From Pleurotus ostreatus/Saccharomyces cerevisiae fusant (Eukaryota; Opisthokonta), in the NCBI GenBank assembly GCA_024196135.1, contig JAMQCK010000035.1, positions 62,001-126,000 of the forward strand: a stretch of 64,000 nt of DNA, given 5' to 3'. The position numbers were made by a program, and so were the translations under genes. Below are positions 44,483 to 55,533 of the stretch, one piece after another. Under the pieces are notes generated by a model. That model had not been told where the DNA came from and searched no databases. It saw only the letters and a program-made list of their open reading frames with translations. How positions within the stretch are numbered: position 1 is the first letter of the stretch; each line of letters begins with the position of its first letter.

Positions 44483-45841
44483 TCAGATAGCTCGTCGAGA
44501 GGGCCAGGTAAGTCGCGGTATGCGCGATGCGTAGGTCCGGCGCCTTTCGCGGTGAGGCGCACGGGCAGCTTCCAAGGAAACGCCATAGTAGAACATGGCC
44601 CAGTCGCTGCTCGTGAACGATCTCGATGGAACGTTGCGCGCCCGCTTGAGCCAAGTGGGTGGTTCGCGACGCTGCCACGCGGACTCGTGGACCTTGCGAC
44701 AGGGCGAGCTGCTATACTCGTCCTTCGCCGCGTTTGCGAGTTGTTGGACGCGAGAGCCCTTCGTCGAGAGTTGAGCCAACTTCGGGATTCTGGAAGGCTT
44801 GGTTTCGGGGCGCATGACCTCGCTGAGCCAGTTCGGTACGCGGACGCTGTAGTGCGAGTCGTCCGTGCCGTCCGACGAAGCGTACTTGGGAAGGCGATGT
44901 TCAGTACGTGGCTCGAGGATAGGCCAGTAGCCAGTGGCCTCGGAGCCATACAGCGTTTCGTCGTCCGCGCCCTTGTCGTCGTCATCCACAAACCATTGTG
45001 GTGCTTCTACATGCGCGGATGTGCCGACACCCCAGTGCGCGAGCAAGCTCTCCATACATTGCCGCCACGGCGATAACTCGACGTCAGGTGCGCGTTTGCC
45101 GATGCGGTGGATCATGTCCCGCGCAAACCAGGACATGGACACGGGGTGTGAGTGCGCCTCTACAACGGGATAGGACTTGCTGCGCTTCGGCAATGCTTTC
45201 CCGGTTACTGGGTTGATACCCCAATTCCAGTCTTCGTCGGTCTGAGATTGAAATTGAAGCTTGTTTTGGAGTTCACGTCCGACGTCTGTCAGGGGAACGA
45301 AGACATAGCGATAGAGCTTATTTGGTGGTGACAGCTAGAGGATGGTCAGTCACTGAAATGAGGACATCGGCCAGATACGCACAGCTGTGAGTGGACGTCG
45401 AGGACTGCGGTCAGTCTGGTCACGGTCCTTGAAGGCAGCTCGCTGCATGAAGTGCAAAGCGTCTAGATACGTCTTGTATGTCGGGAGTAGGAGGAAGTGA
45501 CCGACGCAGTACAGTTGTGCGACGCCCTCATTCACTGGAATTTACTCAGTGGTACGTCGGGATCGAAGACGATGAAGCGTACGGTAGATAACATTGGGTG
45601 GTGAAAAAAGATAGTAAGAGAAGCCACCCCTAGGTAAGCCCCACGCCCATTCTATGCGTGCGATCTAGAGAACGGTCAGTTCTATGAACGAAAGACATCA
45701 TCCAAAGCCGCTGACCGTCTGATCATCGTTGTGCCTTGCCTCGTAAGTTTGAATCAAACCAACTACCTCCAAGGCGTTGGAGGTTCCCGTCATAGGGCAC
45801 GTAGCGTTGAAGATGGTGAAGTCGCTGGGCTCGAAGGACAT
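44483..45841 (-). CDS. HNH-endonuclease-like paralogue, copy C
   Basis: Four exons, start MSFEPSDFTIFNATCPMTG (ATG at 45839-45841). It keeps the family order: CPMTGTSNALEVVGLI, IEWAWGLPRGGFSYY, SPPNVIYLNEGVAQLY, FLLLPTY, DRSPRRPLTA, YRYVFVPLTDVGRELQ, INPVTGK, SYPVVEAHSHPVSMSW, TDDSHYSVRVPNWLSE, SSDWAMFYYGVSLE. Here VG and an Ala (GVA) stand where active HNH proteins have AH and DxH, and the Asp before the Ala is also lost. It has the clearest promoter of the family (TATA-like box and CACGTG, 45934-45949). Function unknown. Confidence 0.75.
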
Positions 45842-46777
45842 TATGATTGTTGAGTGGCGATAGGTAGATGATGGAAGGAGGCAAGCAATCAATCGACTGC
45901 CGCCGTTACTAACGTGACAATGTCATCAACGCATTTTTATAGTCACGTGGTCGTACACCTGCACGAACCCATTCGCACGCAGGAAAGGGGTCAAGATATC
46001 TGACACAAGATGCACTCTCCGAAAGCCAGGCCTGATTGCAGACGGCAAAATCGTCTGTGACGCAAAGCCCTCTAACGTGGGGTAGTCGTAGCTAGCTACT
46101 GCATTCTTTGAGCTGTCTACCTATCGACGTTTCGGTTGAGATTGCCACAATGTCATGGGCGCCTCTGGGAAGCTTCCAAAAGGAGAAACATGCTATAACC
46201 GGAAGCAACGCGGAAGCATTTCGTTGATCGCCGCTTGATCGCGACAACTCATGTCGTTCTGCTCAGCTGCTCTTGCCGGCTACAGCACCCTCGTCCTCGT
46301 CGATTTGCCACAGTAATCAGCGGCAGGCCGGACGCCCTTCGCGATGCTGTTGAGGAACCGCTTCTCCGCATGCGATATCTGCCATGACCCGCCGTTGCTA
46401 ACATAAAGCACAGCCTGCCTCATGGCAACCAGCACCCTGAGCGCTGTTCAAAGCCGGGTACATGGACCTCGATAAGTGCCCCACTTCTCGCTACTGAATT
46501 GACAATGTGCTCATCATCAGCACGAGGCATACGATTCGTGTCGTCGAAGCCGCAAGAAGCAGTACCTTTGTGACCCTTCTGGATCACAATGCCACGACCT
46601 TCTTGACGTCTGCAGGCTTTGACCCAGCGCCCGCGGGGATGTGGGCAGGTATAATACGGCGGCGCTTTGTACAAGAAGACCTTCCATATACTTCCCAACT
46701 AAAGCTGAGAAACACATCGGGTCCATCGCTACCAGACAGCCCAGCGCCAATTCACCATCCAATTTATACATCCACCA
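45842..46777. other. intergenic between divergent copy C and the gene at 46778
   Basis: It contains the copy C promoter elements near 45940. A + strand open frame (about 46507-47211) overlaps the next gene in another frame and is not supported. Nothing else recognised. Confidence 0.5.
45934..45949 (-). promoter_or_regulatory. TATA-like box and CACGTG element of copy C
   Basis: On the minus strand, TATAAAAATG lies about 95 nt before the copy C ATG, and a perfect E-box palindrome CACGTG (45944-45949) lies immediately upstream of it. The spacing is usual for a regulated fungal promoter. Function is inferred from sequence only. Confidence 0.5.
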
Positions 46778-48357
46778 ATGGCCGTCCAGACTTCCTCTAC
46801 CTCCACCACGTTTGCCGCCTCTCCCGAGGCATTTGGCCTGAAGCGCAGCTCAAGTGCAAGCCCGCGCACTCGGAATCAGCAAACTATGGATCCCGACTCC
46901 CTCGTGAACTCCTTCGACGCCATCGGCCTGAACGGCTCCAAGACCCAAGCGCAGCTCGCATCGGGCGCCAACACGATTTCCCTCGGCTCTCGCAGCAGCC
47001 AACCTCCCCTCAAGGATGTTACCGTGAGCTCACTCGCGGTCCCGAGGGAAGGACGCAGCTGATGAGCCGCACAGAACCACCTCGCCGATGCGCCGCCTGT
47101 TGCCGCCTTACCATTCTCAATCACCGGGAACCAGTCCGGCTCATCCGCCTTCCCGCAGAACACCATTGCCACCCACCCCATCCACACCAGCGCATTCATC
47201 ACCAATCCTAATGCGATTGTAGTGCGTCGTAGCGCCTTCCCACCCATGCAGACCGGCGCGCGCGGTTCCACCACCACCTTCATCAACCCTCCGCTCCCCT
47301 CTGGCCAGGCCAGTGAGCCTGCACTGCAGGTGGGTGTCCTTCCCATGAAGCTGATACTTCCATTCACTGTACCACAGAAACCCCCTACCATCGCCAGCGC
47401 CTTTAACTGCAACCCCAACGCCTTCGCTGCCGCCTACAAGGCGCGCATACCGAAGTTTAGCTTCAATCCCTCCCCCTCCACGGCCAGCGCGTTCGGGTTG
47501 CCGGTATGTGTGCATTCCAATGCACATCGTACCGTCTCTGACTCACGAGCTTCGCTCAGAGCACCTGGACCGCTGTCACTAACTTCCCAGAAGAAGAGCC
47601 CATGGACGTCGACGACCCGTACGCCATGGAGATCTGCCTCCCCGACCCCGATGCGATGGACACCTCGCCGAACAGCGAGAACTACACTGTCCCCTTCTTG
47701 CCGTACCATCCATCTCAAGAGTTTGTGGCGCCGCAATTTGGACGCCTCTTCCAGCCGTTTGTGCCCCCGCCGCTGCCTGAACCGACCCACACGAACGCCT
47801 ACAACGCTCTGAGGCAGCTCGATTCTTCGACTGCTGCCATGCACGCATCGCCTGCTCGTCCGGAGCTCTATTCCACTTCTCCTCGTCAGTTTGCCTCTGC
47901 TCCTCTTGACGAGTCCCTTCTGCCGCGCTGCTCCCCGCCCATCATGGACGAGCTCGTGAACCGTCACCCACACTCGCCCGACGCCATCCTCGCCGACAAG
48001 AAGCGCAAGCGCGCGATCAAGACCGCCGCACAGCGCGAGGCCGAGGCCCGCCACTGGGCAGCCAGGAGCGCGCAGTCGAGGGCTGAGCGCAAGGAGCTTC
48101 GTCGTCAGTTGGTCGCCCTTGCCGCGCGCAAGCCCGAGCGGCCCAGCAGGCGGTTGCGCATTAATTTCGAGCGCATCGAGGTACCACCTTGCATGGTCCC
48201 GCAGAAGACGAGGCGGACGCTGGCCGAGATGAAGCAGGTCTCAGCAACGAAGATGGATCAGAGTGAGTCGTCGCGCAGGTGCAACCTGACGAAAGTGAGT
48301 AGCCGCCTGCTAGCAGCCGCATGCTCTGCGCCGAGGTCTTTGGTTGGTTTCTTATAA
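46778..48357 (+). CDS. hypothetical Pro/Ser-rich protein with a basic C-terminal region
   Basis: Three exons (introns at about 47022-47071 and 47503-47559), start MAVQTSSTSTTFAASPEAFG. Most of the chain is disordered and rich in Pro, Ser, Asn and Ala. The C-terminus carries a strongly basic helix-prone stretch (DKKRKRAIKTAAQREAEARH, then SRAERKELRRQLVALAARKP) that could bind nucleic acid or act as a nuclear signal. No leucine zipper spacing is clear, so I do not call it bZIP. The exact 3' end (stop at 48357 or a further splice near 48293) is uncertain. Confidence 0.6.
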
Positions 48358-48739
48358 TGGATGGACTGTCTGGTTTCCTATATTCTCCTCTGTTTCTTCT
48401 ATATCTCCTGGATCTCACTTCCGCTGCCGTGTTCTTGACGCATCCATGATACCCTTATTCTACTCTAGCATGGACTCGACCTTTTATATAATCACCCTTT
48501 CAGTAAATTTCAGTAGTTGTAGTATTCGGACTTGCTTTTCTTCTTCGACCTCCAAATACCAATCGAACAACTTTGCCGCATCTGCCAGATTCATCATCCG
48601 AGGACTCATGTAGTATTCGCAACAGCGAACCAGTCAAACCGACTGAATGCCAGGTCTGCCCGATAGCATCGGACATCTGACGAGGATTGCAAGTGAGGGG
48701 AGCGAAAGTTTCGCATTTATACAAGCACGCGCATATGCG
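48358..48739. other. intergenic between convergent genes
   Basis: AT-rich pyrimidine-biased DNA after the stop at 48357 and before the tRNase Z stop at 48740; probably both 3' UTRs. No gene seen. Confidence 0.55.
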
Positions 48740-51700
48740 CTACGACACCACATCCACCTCCACCGTCACCGACGCATCGACCCCCTCATCATCCGCGTCC
48801 GCCGAGTCCTCCATGCACTGCTTGATCGCCGGCAGGTACGTGTTCACCTTCCACATCGTCCCGATCGTCATCCGCGCGTGGTCGAAGGCCATTGTGACGA
48901 GCGGGCGCGCGGTCGCCTCGCCGGAGCGGTTCAGCACGGCGGGTGGTAAGCGAGGGTAGCGCGCAGAGAAGTGCGTAAGGAGGACGTTGTCGGCGGACAT
49001 CCTGGGTGAGGGTTAGCAAATAGAGGAAGGGTGGTGGAGGGAGGACACACTTCTCAGCGATCTCGATGGCCTGTCCGACGGTACTGTGCGCCTTCTGCGC
49101 CGCGAGCTCGCGCTCGTTGTCGTTCATTGTCGCCTCGTGGATGACGACCGTCGAGCCCTTGCCGGCCCAGACTAGGCGATCTGTAGGCATGGTATCCGCG
49201 GAAAAGCTACGGACTTGTGAGCGATGTCGTACACCCAACAGACTATGCACTCACGATATACTCCAGCCATCGTTGTGCTTGATGACGCATCCGTAGCAGC
49301 GAGTACGATGCAACATGTCCACCGCAAAGAAGCTACGCAGGTTGAGCAACTCGCACATCTGGCGATAGCGCTTTGTCGTCCTTGATTACTTTGTCAGAGC
49401 GCTCGTTCACGTATCGCGAAGGCAGCCGACGTACAGATTGATGTCCGTCCACTCTTCACTGCCGCCCAAGGTATACCGGCCATTGATGTGATACGAGCCC
49501 GTATTCCGCCAGTGCAGGCCCTCGGACAGCATTCCATATACGCCATTACCGGCCGGGTCATCGATACCGAGATCTTGTAACATCTGCAACTCGCGCAAGT
49601 ACAGATGCACGCGTCGGATCGAGTACACGAACAGCGGGTCCTTCGGTGGCGGGTCCAGCTAGCACAGCAGTCAGCACTCTGTCGTAGCTCTTTGGTATGA
49701 CGACGAAAGCATACCTGTCTCCTCTTCGCCAGCAATGTCGATAGGCCGCCGTGATGGTCTGCATGCAAATGGCTGACGAAGATGCACTTGATGTCGCGAA
49801 GGACGTCATAGACGTTATCCTGTGCGCTCTCATCCGTCCCGTATTCCCTTGCGAGCTGCCCCCACGTTCCCTCGCCACAATCCAGGAGGATGCTCCCATG
49901 GCCCGGTATACGAATCAAGGTCGAGGAAACTGATGGCACACGTCAGCACCATTTCGTCCCTCCATCCCACATTCACGATCTCACCATTCCGATACTTGCT
50001 AGGTACCGCACTGCTCGTCCCCAGCGGTAGCACCGTCACGTCCGACCCCGGAAGCTTCGGTACCGCACCCTCAGCGATACGCTGCGAGACCACCGCCTGC
50101 GCCTTATCGAACGCTTCCCGCGTCGCGGGCGTGAGCTCGACGGGCGCCTGGCAGACGGGATGGAACTTGTCCTGTGCGTAGGGGTCGCGCTTGGGTGGAC
50201 TGGGTGGGCGGATGTGGACCTGCGTGTCGGTGGTCATGACGTGGGTGCTGGGTGGTAGGTTGGCGATGTCTGCCAGTGGTGCGTCAGATTTCCTGACCAT
50301 TGTACCTGCAACTTAGTATGCACGTACCCTTCAGAGGCTTCTTCGCCTCTAGGGAGTATTTTGGCACATTGAAGATGTCCGGGTCAAGTACGTTGAGACG
50401 CAACTGGCTGAATGCAGCACTGGTCATCGTGATGGGGTCCGGACAGTGGTCGCGAGATGCGACGATATGCTGCGAGTGCGTAGTCAGTATGTATGAACGG
50501 CTAGAATCAGCAAGATAGCGACTGACATGTGTTTGCTCCGGGAACCCGTTCATGAACTCCACATATCGTGAATCGTCCAGCACGCCTTTGCCGAGCTTGT
50601 GAAAGATCGCGCGGGTGGCATAGTCCTTTGTATCTTCCTCCTTGCGAGAGCGCAGCCGGGAGTAAAGTGGCGCATTCGTGAAGGAGTCCAGGAGCGAAGG
50701 AATGTAAGCGGGGCTTGGGACGTCGAGGATGAGGACGGCCTGCAAAGTGCACGGTCAGGCGAGTGACGGCATGTCGTTGGGAGGTACCTACGCTCGGTGG
50801 AATGCTTTCCGACATGACATCGCTCGGTTGTACGATGCGTTCGACGGTCTCGCCCGCCTCATTTTGCACCTTGACGGTAACGTTCTGGCCTTTCGCGAGA
50901 TCTCCACGCAGAGGGCCAAAGGGTACACCGAGTCTTGTTGCAGCAGCCGCCTCGAATTTACCGCGGATCCGAGGACCGAGGACGACATAAGCGAGTGTTG
51001 GCGGTGATCTTGACGAGGATGGGTCGACGTTGACTGGCGGAGGCAGTTGGGCATGAAAACCTGGTGGTAGGCTGCCGCGACGGAATACGTCTGGCTGCGC
51101 GCGTATGGAAGTCAGTCGTCGACCGTAATATAGTGTTTGCAGGGAGGGCGTACCTCGCCTGGCGCATTCGCATCATACGGCCCCGAGCCCTTGGCCTGCT
51201 GGTTCTGCTGCTTGCGACCCTTCTTTCCGCCACCTTGCGTCTGCTTTGAGAACATGCATCCATGGACGCGTTGAATGTACTCCGTCGCGTGAGCACCGGA
51301 GAGCATTGCAGGCGTGAAGTCTTCGCGTGCCAGGATAGAGTCCAGAGTGACGTCACTGGGGTTTGCGGAGGCGGCGGCGGCAGGTGCGTCGACCTGAGCA
51401 GAGGGCGCGTCTGCTGGTACCGAGGACGCGTCCATACGCTCGGCCGGCGCATCCGTCCTTTTCGAGGGCCGTTCAGGAGAGGGCTCGCGTTTCCGCTTGA
51501 GGTTAGAGGGGGAGGGGGAGCGCTCGGAAGTAGAGATAGTGTCAGGCAAGACGGGAAGACCGTAGATGGAGATGTCCCGGTCCTTCAGAACAGGCTGGGG
51601 TAGTGTGTCCAGGGACTTGGTCATTGGCACGTCTGTGACCTCTACGGCCATGGTATTCCTGAGGAATTGAGCCTTCAATGTGCGGTGGCGCGGGGTAGAC

Positions 51701-52167
51701 TTACCTGTAGAGGTACGATCGCGCGCTAGCGAGGTAGTGCCCCGTTCCCGGAGGGCCGACGACATTCAACTTCTGGATAGTCGCATCCGCAAAGGTCATG
51801 AGCAGTCCTGGGATCGGGTTTAGCGCGGAGACACTGATCGCGCAACTCTCCACGCACCACTCGCACCGCCCATCCGCTGCACGCTCGCCTGCGTGAAGAA
51901 CATGCCCTGGATCTTCTTCCAGTTGCTGCTGTTCTGCAGGAACGCCCTATTCGTGTTCTCCGACACATTGAAGATGTACTTCGCGTGGGGGAACGTCACG
52001 AGCACGGACGGCTCGGTGTCGGACGAGAGGGTGGTCAGGACGGACGCGGACCAGTCCATCGTATCGGCTGCCCGGTTTGGGCCCTTTTGGCCGCGCGACA
52101 TGGCTGAGGAAAAGAAGGGCCTGCTAAGGGAGAGTCTGAGTGGGAGGCGCCATCTGCTCAGCGTCAT
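48740..52167 (-). CDS. TRZ1: long-form tRNase Z (ELAC2/TRZ1), tRNA 3'-end endonuclease
   Basis: Cuts pre-tRNA after the discriminator base. The N-terminal half is the degenerate metallo-lactamase domain (VLVTFPHAKYIFNVSENTNR near 51960-52010). A charged Ser/Pro linker follows (SPSPSNLKRKREPSPE), then GVLDDSRYVEFMNGFPEQTH and PLGTSSAVPSKYRN. The active half has SSTLIRIPGHGSILLDCGEG, the metal-binding motif FVSHLHADHHGGLSTLL, the FSADTMPTDRLVW stretch, VIHEATMNDN and the C-terminal LTHFSARYP. Two in-frame ATGs are available: 52167 and 52101. The first adds 22 residues rich in Arg and Ser without acidic residues (MTLSRWRLPLRLS...), like a mitochondrial presequence; the second begins MSRGQKGPNRAAD. 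It shares an upstream region of about 150-230 bp with a divergent F-box gene. Confidence 0.9.
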
Positions 52168-52395
52168 CCGCGGCGTTCAAGTCAAATGAGGAATCTGATG
52201 GTCGATCATGTCGATCGCGGGCTCCGGCCTTGGGCCTTGGCTGTGGCCCACTGACACCCAGCAGCACCCATCCAGCGCTTGTCGTCGGCCGCGCAACTCG
52301 TAGCGCGGACACCACGAATGCTCCTAAAGCGGTCTCTCGGGTATCTACAAACCAGTATAAAGCCCTGGGCGACTGGAGGCGGCATCTCGACTCCC

Positions 52396-53730
52396 ATGTC
52401 TATCGACGCGCTCCCCGACGAAGTCCTCGAGGCGATCTTCTACACCCTCATCATCGCTGTAGATGGGCCCATCTTCTCTGTATTCTCAACCGCGCCAGAC
52501 GCGCACCTCATCGGTGACCTCGCCCTTGTCTGCCGCCGCTGGCATGCCGTCCTTCTCGGCAACCCCCACATCTGGGCGCGGGCGCGCATACATCTCTACG
52601 GTCCCTCTGGCGCGCGCAATGCACGCGTCTTCGAGCGCGCCATGGATGCGCTAGCTCGGTCTGGGGACCTGCCCCTCACAGTCAACTTCCGCTTCGAATC
52701 GCTTCATAACTCAGACCTCGCGATTGCACCCCTCCTGCGCACCTGCAGCCGCTGGCAGACAGCACACCTCCACATCCCGGACGACCACTTTGAACTTCCC
52801 GAATTCCAATCCATGAAGGGCGAGCTGCCCCTCCTTCGGTCGTTATCGCTCTCCCTCCCGCGGCTCAATATGGGCCTGCATAAACTCCCCCGCGTGGTCG
52901 ACACTTTCCGCCACTGCCCTATGCTCAAGAGTGTCACCCTCTGGAATGAGGTGCTTGGTCCGGTGCTCGACCTGCCCTGGACGCGGCTCACCTCGCTCAC
53001 CGTCCACGGCTGGACAGTCGACGATGTCATAAAGTGCGTCGCCGACTGCACCGCCCTCGAGCGCCTCAGCGTACATGACGTCCTCGACGACGCGAACGGC
53101 GCGGGCAGTGACCACATTCACAAGCATCTCACCCACACCACCATTCGTGCCCTGCACCTCTCTAGCGGCAGTTGGGCCGTCAGGACGGCGTCACTGCTGA
53201 ACCGCCTCACGCTGCCCTCGCTAAAGGAGTTTCATATCGCTTTTTGGCGCGAGAACCTCCGCCAGTGGCCGCAGCTGGAGTTCCTGAACCTGCTAAGCAG
53301 GTCGGGATGCTCGCTCTCCACCCTCGCCCTCCACCGCGTCGGCCTCTCCATCGAGGAGCTGACTGACGTCCTACGCGCAGTGCCTGAGCTCACCTCGCTC
53401 AGCTTCGAGGACACGCGCTCGGCCATGGACGACAAGACTACGTTCGACTGGATATTTAGCTGGCTCATGATTGTGACGAACACCAATAGTGATCAGCCCA
53501 CCCCCGACCTTGCCGAGCTCAGCATCGACCTTCGAACCTTGAACGTCACGCAGGCGCGCATAGAGAATATGCTCAGCACCCGCTTACAGCGCGGGAAGCT
53601 GCGGAGAGCTGTCCTGCGCATTCCCATAGACTTTGACGCGTCGATACGGAGCCTGGCGGACGAAGGGCTGGATTTGGTGCTCAGCGGCGCGGAAGCGAAG
53701 GCGGCGGTCACCGCGCGTGGCGCTTGGTAG
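52396..53730 (+). CDS. F-box protein with LRR-like region
   Basis: An uninterrupted frame. The F-box is MSIDALPDEVLEAIFYTLII ... LALVCRRWHAVLLGNPHIWA. Next is LARSGDLPLTVNFRF, a typical follow-on in agaricomycete F-box proteins, then leucine-rich stretches (LPLLRSLSLSLPRLNMG, LTSLTVHGWTVDDVIKC, LPSLKEFHIAFW, VPELTSLSFEDTRS). The predicted role is substrate adaptor of an SCF ubiquitin ligase. The ATG at 52396 is chosen because it opens directly into the F-box; 52318 is a possible earlier start. A TATAAAG at 52356-52362 lies between the two. Confidence 0.8.
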   Translation: MSIDALPDEVLEAIFYTLIIAVDGPIFSVFSTAPDAHLIGDLALVCRRWHAVLLGNPHIWARARIHLYGPSGARNARVFERAMDALARSGDLPLTVNFRFESLHNSDLAIAPLLRTCSRWQTAHLHIPDDHFELPEFQSMKGELPLLRSLSLSLPRLNMGLHKLPRVVDTFRHCPMLKSVTLWNEVLGPVLDLPWTRLTSLTVHGWTVDDVIKCVADCTALERLSVHDVLDDANGAGSDHIHKHLTHTTIRALHLSSGSWAVRTASLLNRLTLPSLKEFHIAFWRENLRQWPQLEFLNLLSRSGCSLSTLALHRVGLSIEELTDVLRAVPELTSLSFEDTRSAMDDKTTFDWIFSWLMIVTNTNSDQPTPDLAELSIDLRTLNVTQARIENMLSTRLQRGKLRRAVLRIPIDFDASIRSLADEGLDLVLSGAEAKAAVTARGAW

Positions 53731-53901
53731 GGCTTTGAAGGAGGTCGTTCTGGTTGTGGGCGGTCCCAAATGTATGCGCCTGCCGAAAGGCCTTGTCATG
53801 TGACTGGTTGGCCTACACCGTGACTAGATTCCCACGGCTTGAACCAAGGCGCTTGCGCTCTTTTACCTTCTGCATCCTACCTGCCACACCACACATTTAC
53901 T

Positions 53902-55142
53902 ATGTCCAATCTTTCCTCCTCGGATACTCTCGAAGCCGCTTTTGATGATGTCCTGAACTCGTTAGAGGGTCCGAAGGAGGACGCTGTCATCCGTCTCGTT
54001 GACAAGTCTGTCGTGCCACCCAATGTGGTGAGTGGCGTTCGTGTTCATGTAACTACACTACCTCAACTTGGAATTTTTCAGCGACTACACTTAGCACAGG
54101 AATGGGGGCTCTTCTGGTATCTCGGTTTTGACATGTATATGGCGTCGCCTTGGAATCAGATCTCGCGTATGTCGAGTGGCACGCTACCTGGTCCTGGTCT
54201 AATGCACAACCCACTAGTTCCTTCGGATGCAGCTGAGCTGTTTCGTAACGGTGACTTCATCTTTGTACCAACATTCAAGACGTATGAAGAAACGATGGCC
54301 TTCGTTCGCGACGCGGAAAGCAAGGGCCGGCTGCACACAAAACTTGCACCTGTATTCATGGAGGTAAGCTCGTGTCTGCGTGTACATATCACCATTCTCA
54401 CCCTTGACAGCGTCTCAGTGAATCCGGCGTTTATCGCTACTTCTTCGTTCCACTGAGCAAAAAGGGACGCGCGATCGCACATAAACTTTGCCAGCTCGGT
54501 CATCTGGGTGAGCAAACTCTCGAAGACAGAAACTGCGGCATCCACCCGATCACCGGCGAGGTGCTGCCCAGTCGGATTCAAGCATATCCCATCTTCAAGA
54601 CGTATGCGCATCCGGCGTCCGTGTGCTTCTCCGTGTGGACGACGTTGCAAAACCGCAAACTCAACCTGCGTGACCCGGACGCGCTTGCGCGGGTCAGTGA
54701 CCCTGAAATCCTTGCGGCCTGTGCGCCCTGCCTGCTGTCTTTCTTCGAGGGCTGCGGTATTGGGGCTGACCCTCCAAAGCCCACTATTCAGCAGCGAATG
54801 TTGGAGACATCATTCGGCTCCCTCCAACGGCGCACCCAACAGTCCATCCAGTCGGCCATACATCCTTCCATGGCTCCCTCCGCCGTCTGCGACGATTATG
54901 ACGTTGGTGAGCGGCCTTCGGCGTCTCGGTTGCACTCCCTCGTGGGGAATTGGCGTGAGGAGGTGCAGCCTGTCGAATATCTGGAAGGACGGCCTCGTCC
55001 ACGTCATGACTCCAAGCTGCTCAGGCTGCCGCGCGTCATAGTAAACTGCCTTCACCCGCGTCAGCTGGCTACGGTGGCTGTGGCCGCAAGCGATATCGTC
55101 CTCGAGCGCACCCGCAAGATTCGCAAGTCGCCAACCTTCTGA
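53902..55142 (+). CDS. divergent HNH-endonuclease-like paralogue, copy D
   Basis: Four exons (53902-54027, 54082-54166, 54218-54363, 54411-55142), 362 residues. Exon count and intron phases equal those of copy A. Matching blocks are QEWGLFWYLGFDMYMASP, NQISLPSDAAELF, FIFVPTFKTY, YRYFFVPLSKKGRAIAHKL, GIHPITGE and YPIFKTYAHPASVC. The CxxTG motif of A-C is missing, and the C-terminal half (SFFEGCGIGAD and onward) keeps only weak similarity. Again Ala sits at the last nuclease-His position (SDAAELF). It is the oldest or fastest-evolving local member. Only 171 bp separate it from the preceding F-box gene. Confidence 0.7.
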
Positions 55143-55533
55143 TGCGCTGTCTCTCGACTGTGGCGCTGAGCGTCAGGCATTCCGGAAATATGGTTATGGG
55201 AGCGTGGGATTATCGTTGAGAACTTTGCTCGCTCGCTGTCTATGCGGGCTGCTCTATGTAAGATGTTATCAACCGTATATCATGAACCTTTTTCGTCTGA
55301 AGGCCCATCGAACGTGAGGGAGCGTCGAGGTCAGTCTGATGGCCGGCGCGTTTTGAGTATGATTGCCGAAGAGAATACCGGTTTGAACACCGAGTTCTGA
55401 GGTTTCTCTGTTCTCGTCGTCTTTTCTGCACAGTATTCGACTGCGCCATTCCGTTTTTAGGCCTCTACCTGTCTTCGCTCACTAGCATTTTGGACTCGAC
55501 GACGCTGCTTACAGCGCCTCTCCAATCCCCGTC
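55143..55533. other. intergenic
   Basis: 3' side of copy D and promoter side of the DUF6697-like gene. No gene, RNA or repeat recognised. Confidence 0.5.

Noticed and set aside
46507..47211. 234-codon + frame
   Set aside because: Overlaps the 46778 gene in another frame; the spliced model with introns at about 47022 and 47503 gives a more consistent protein.
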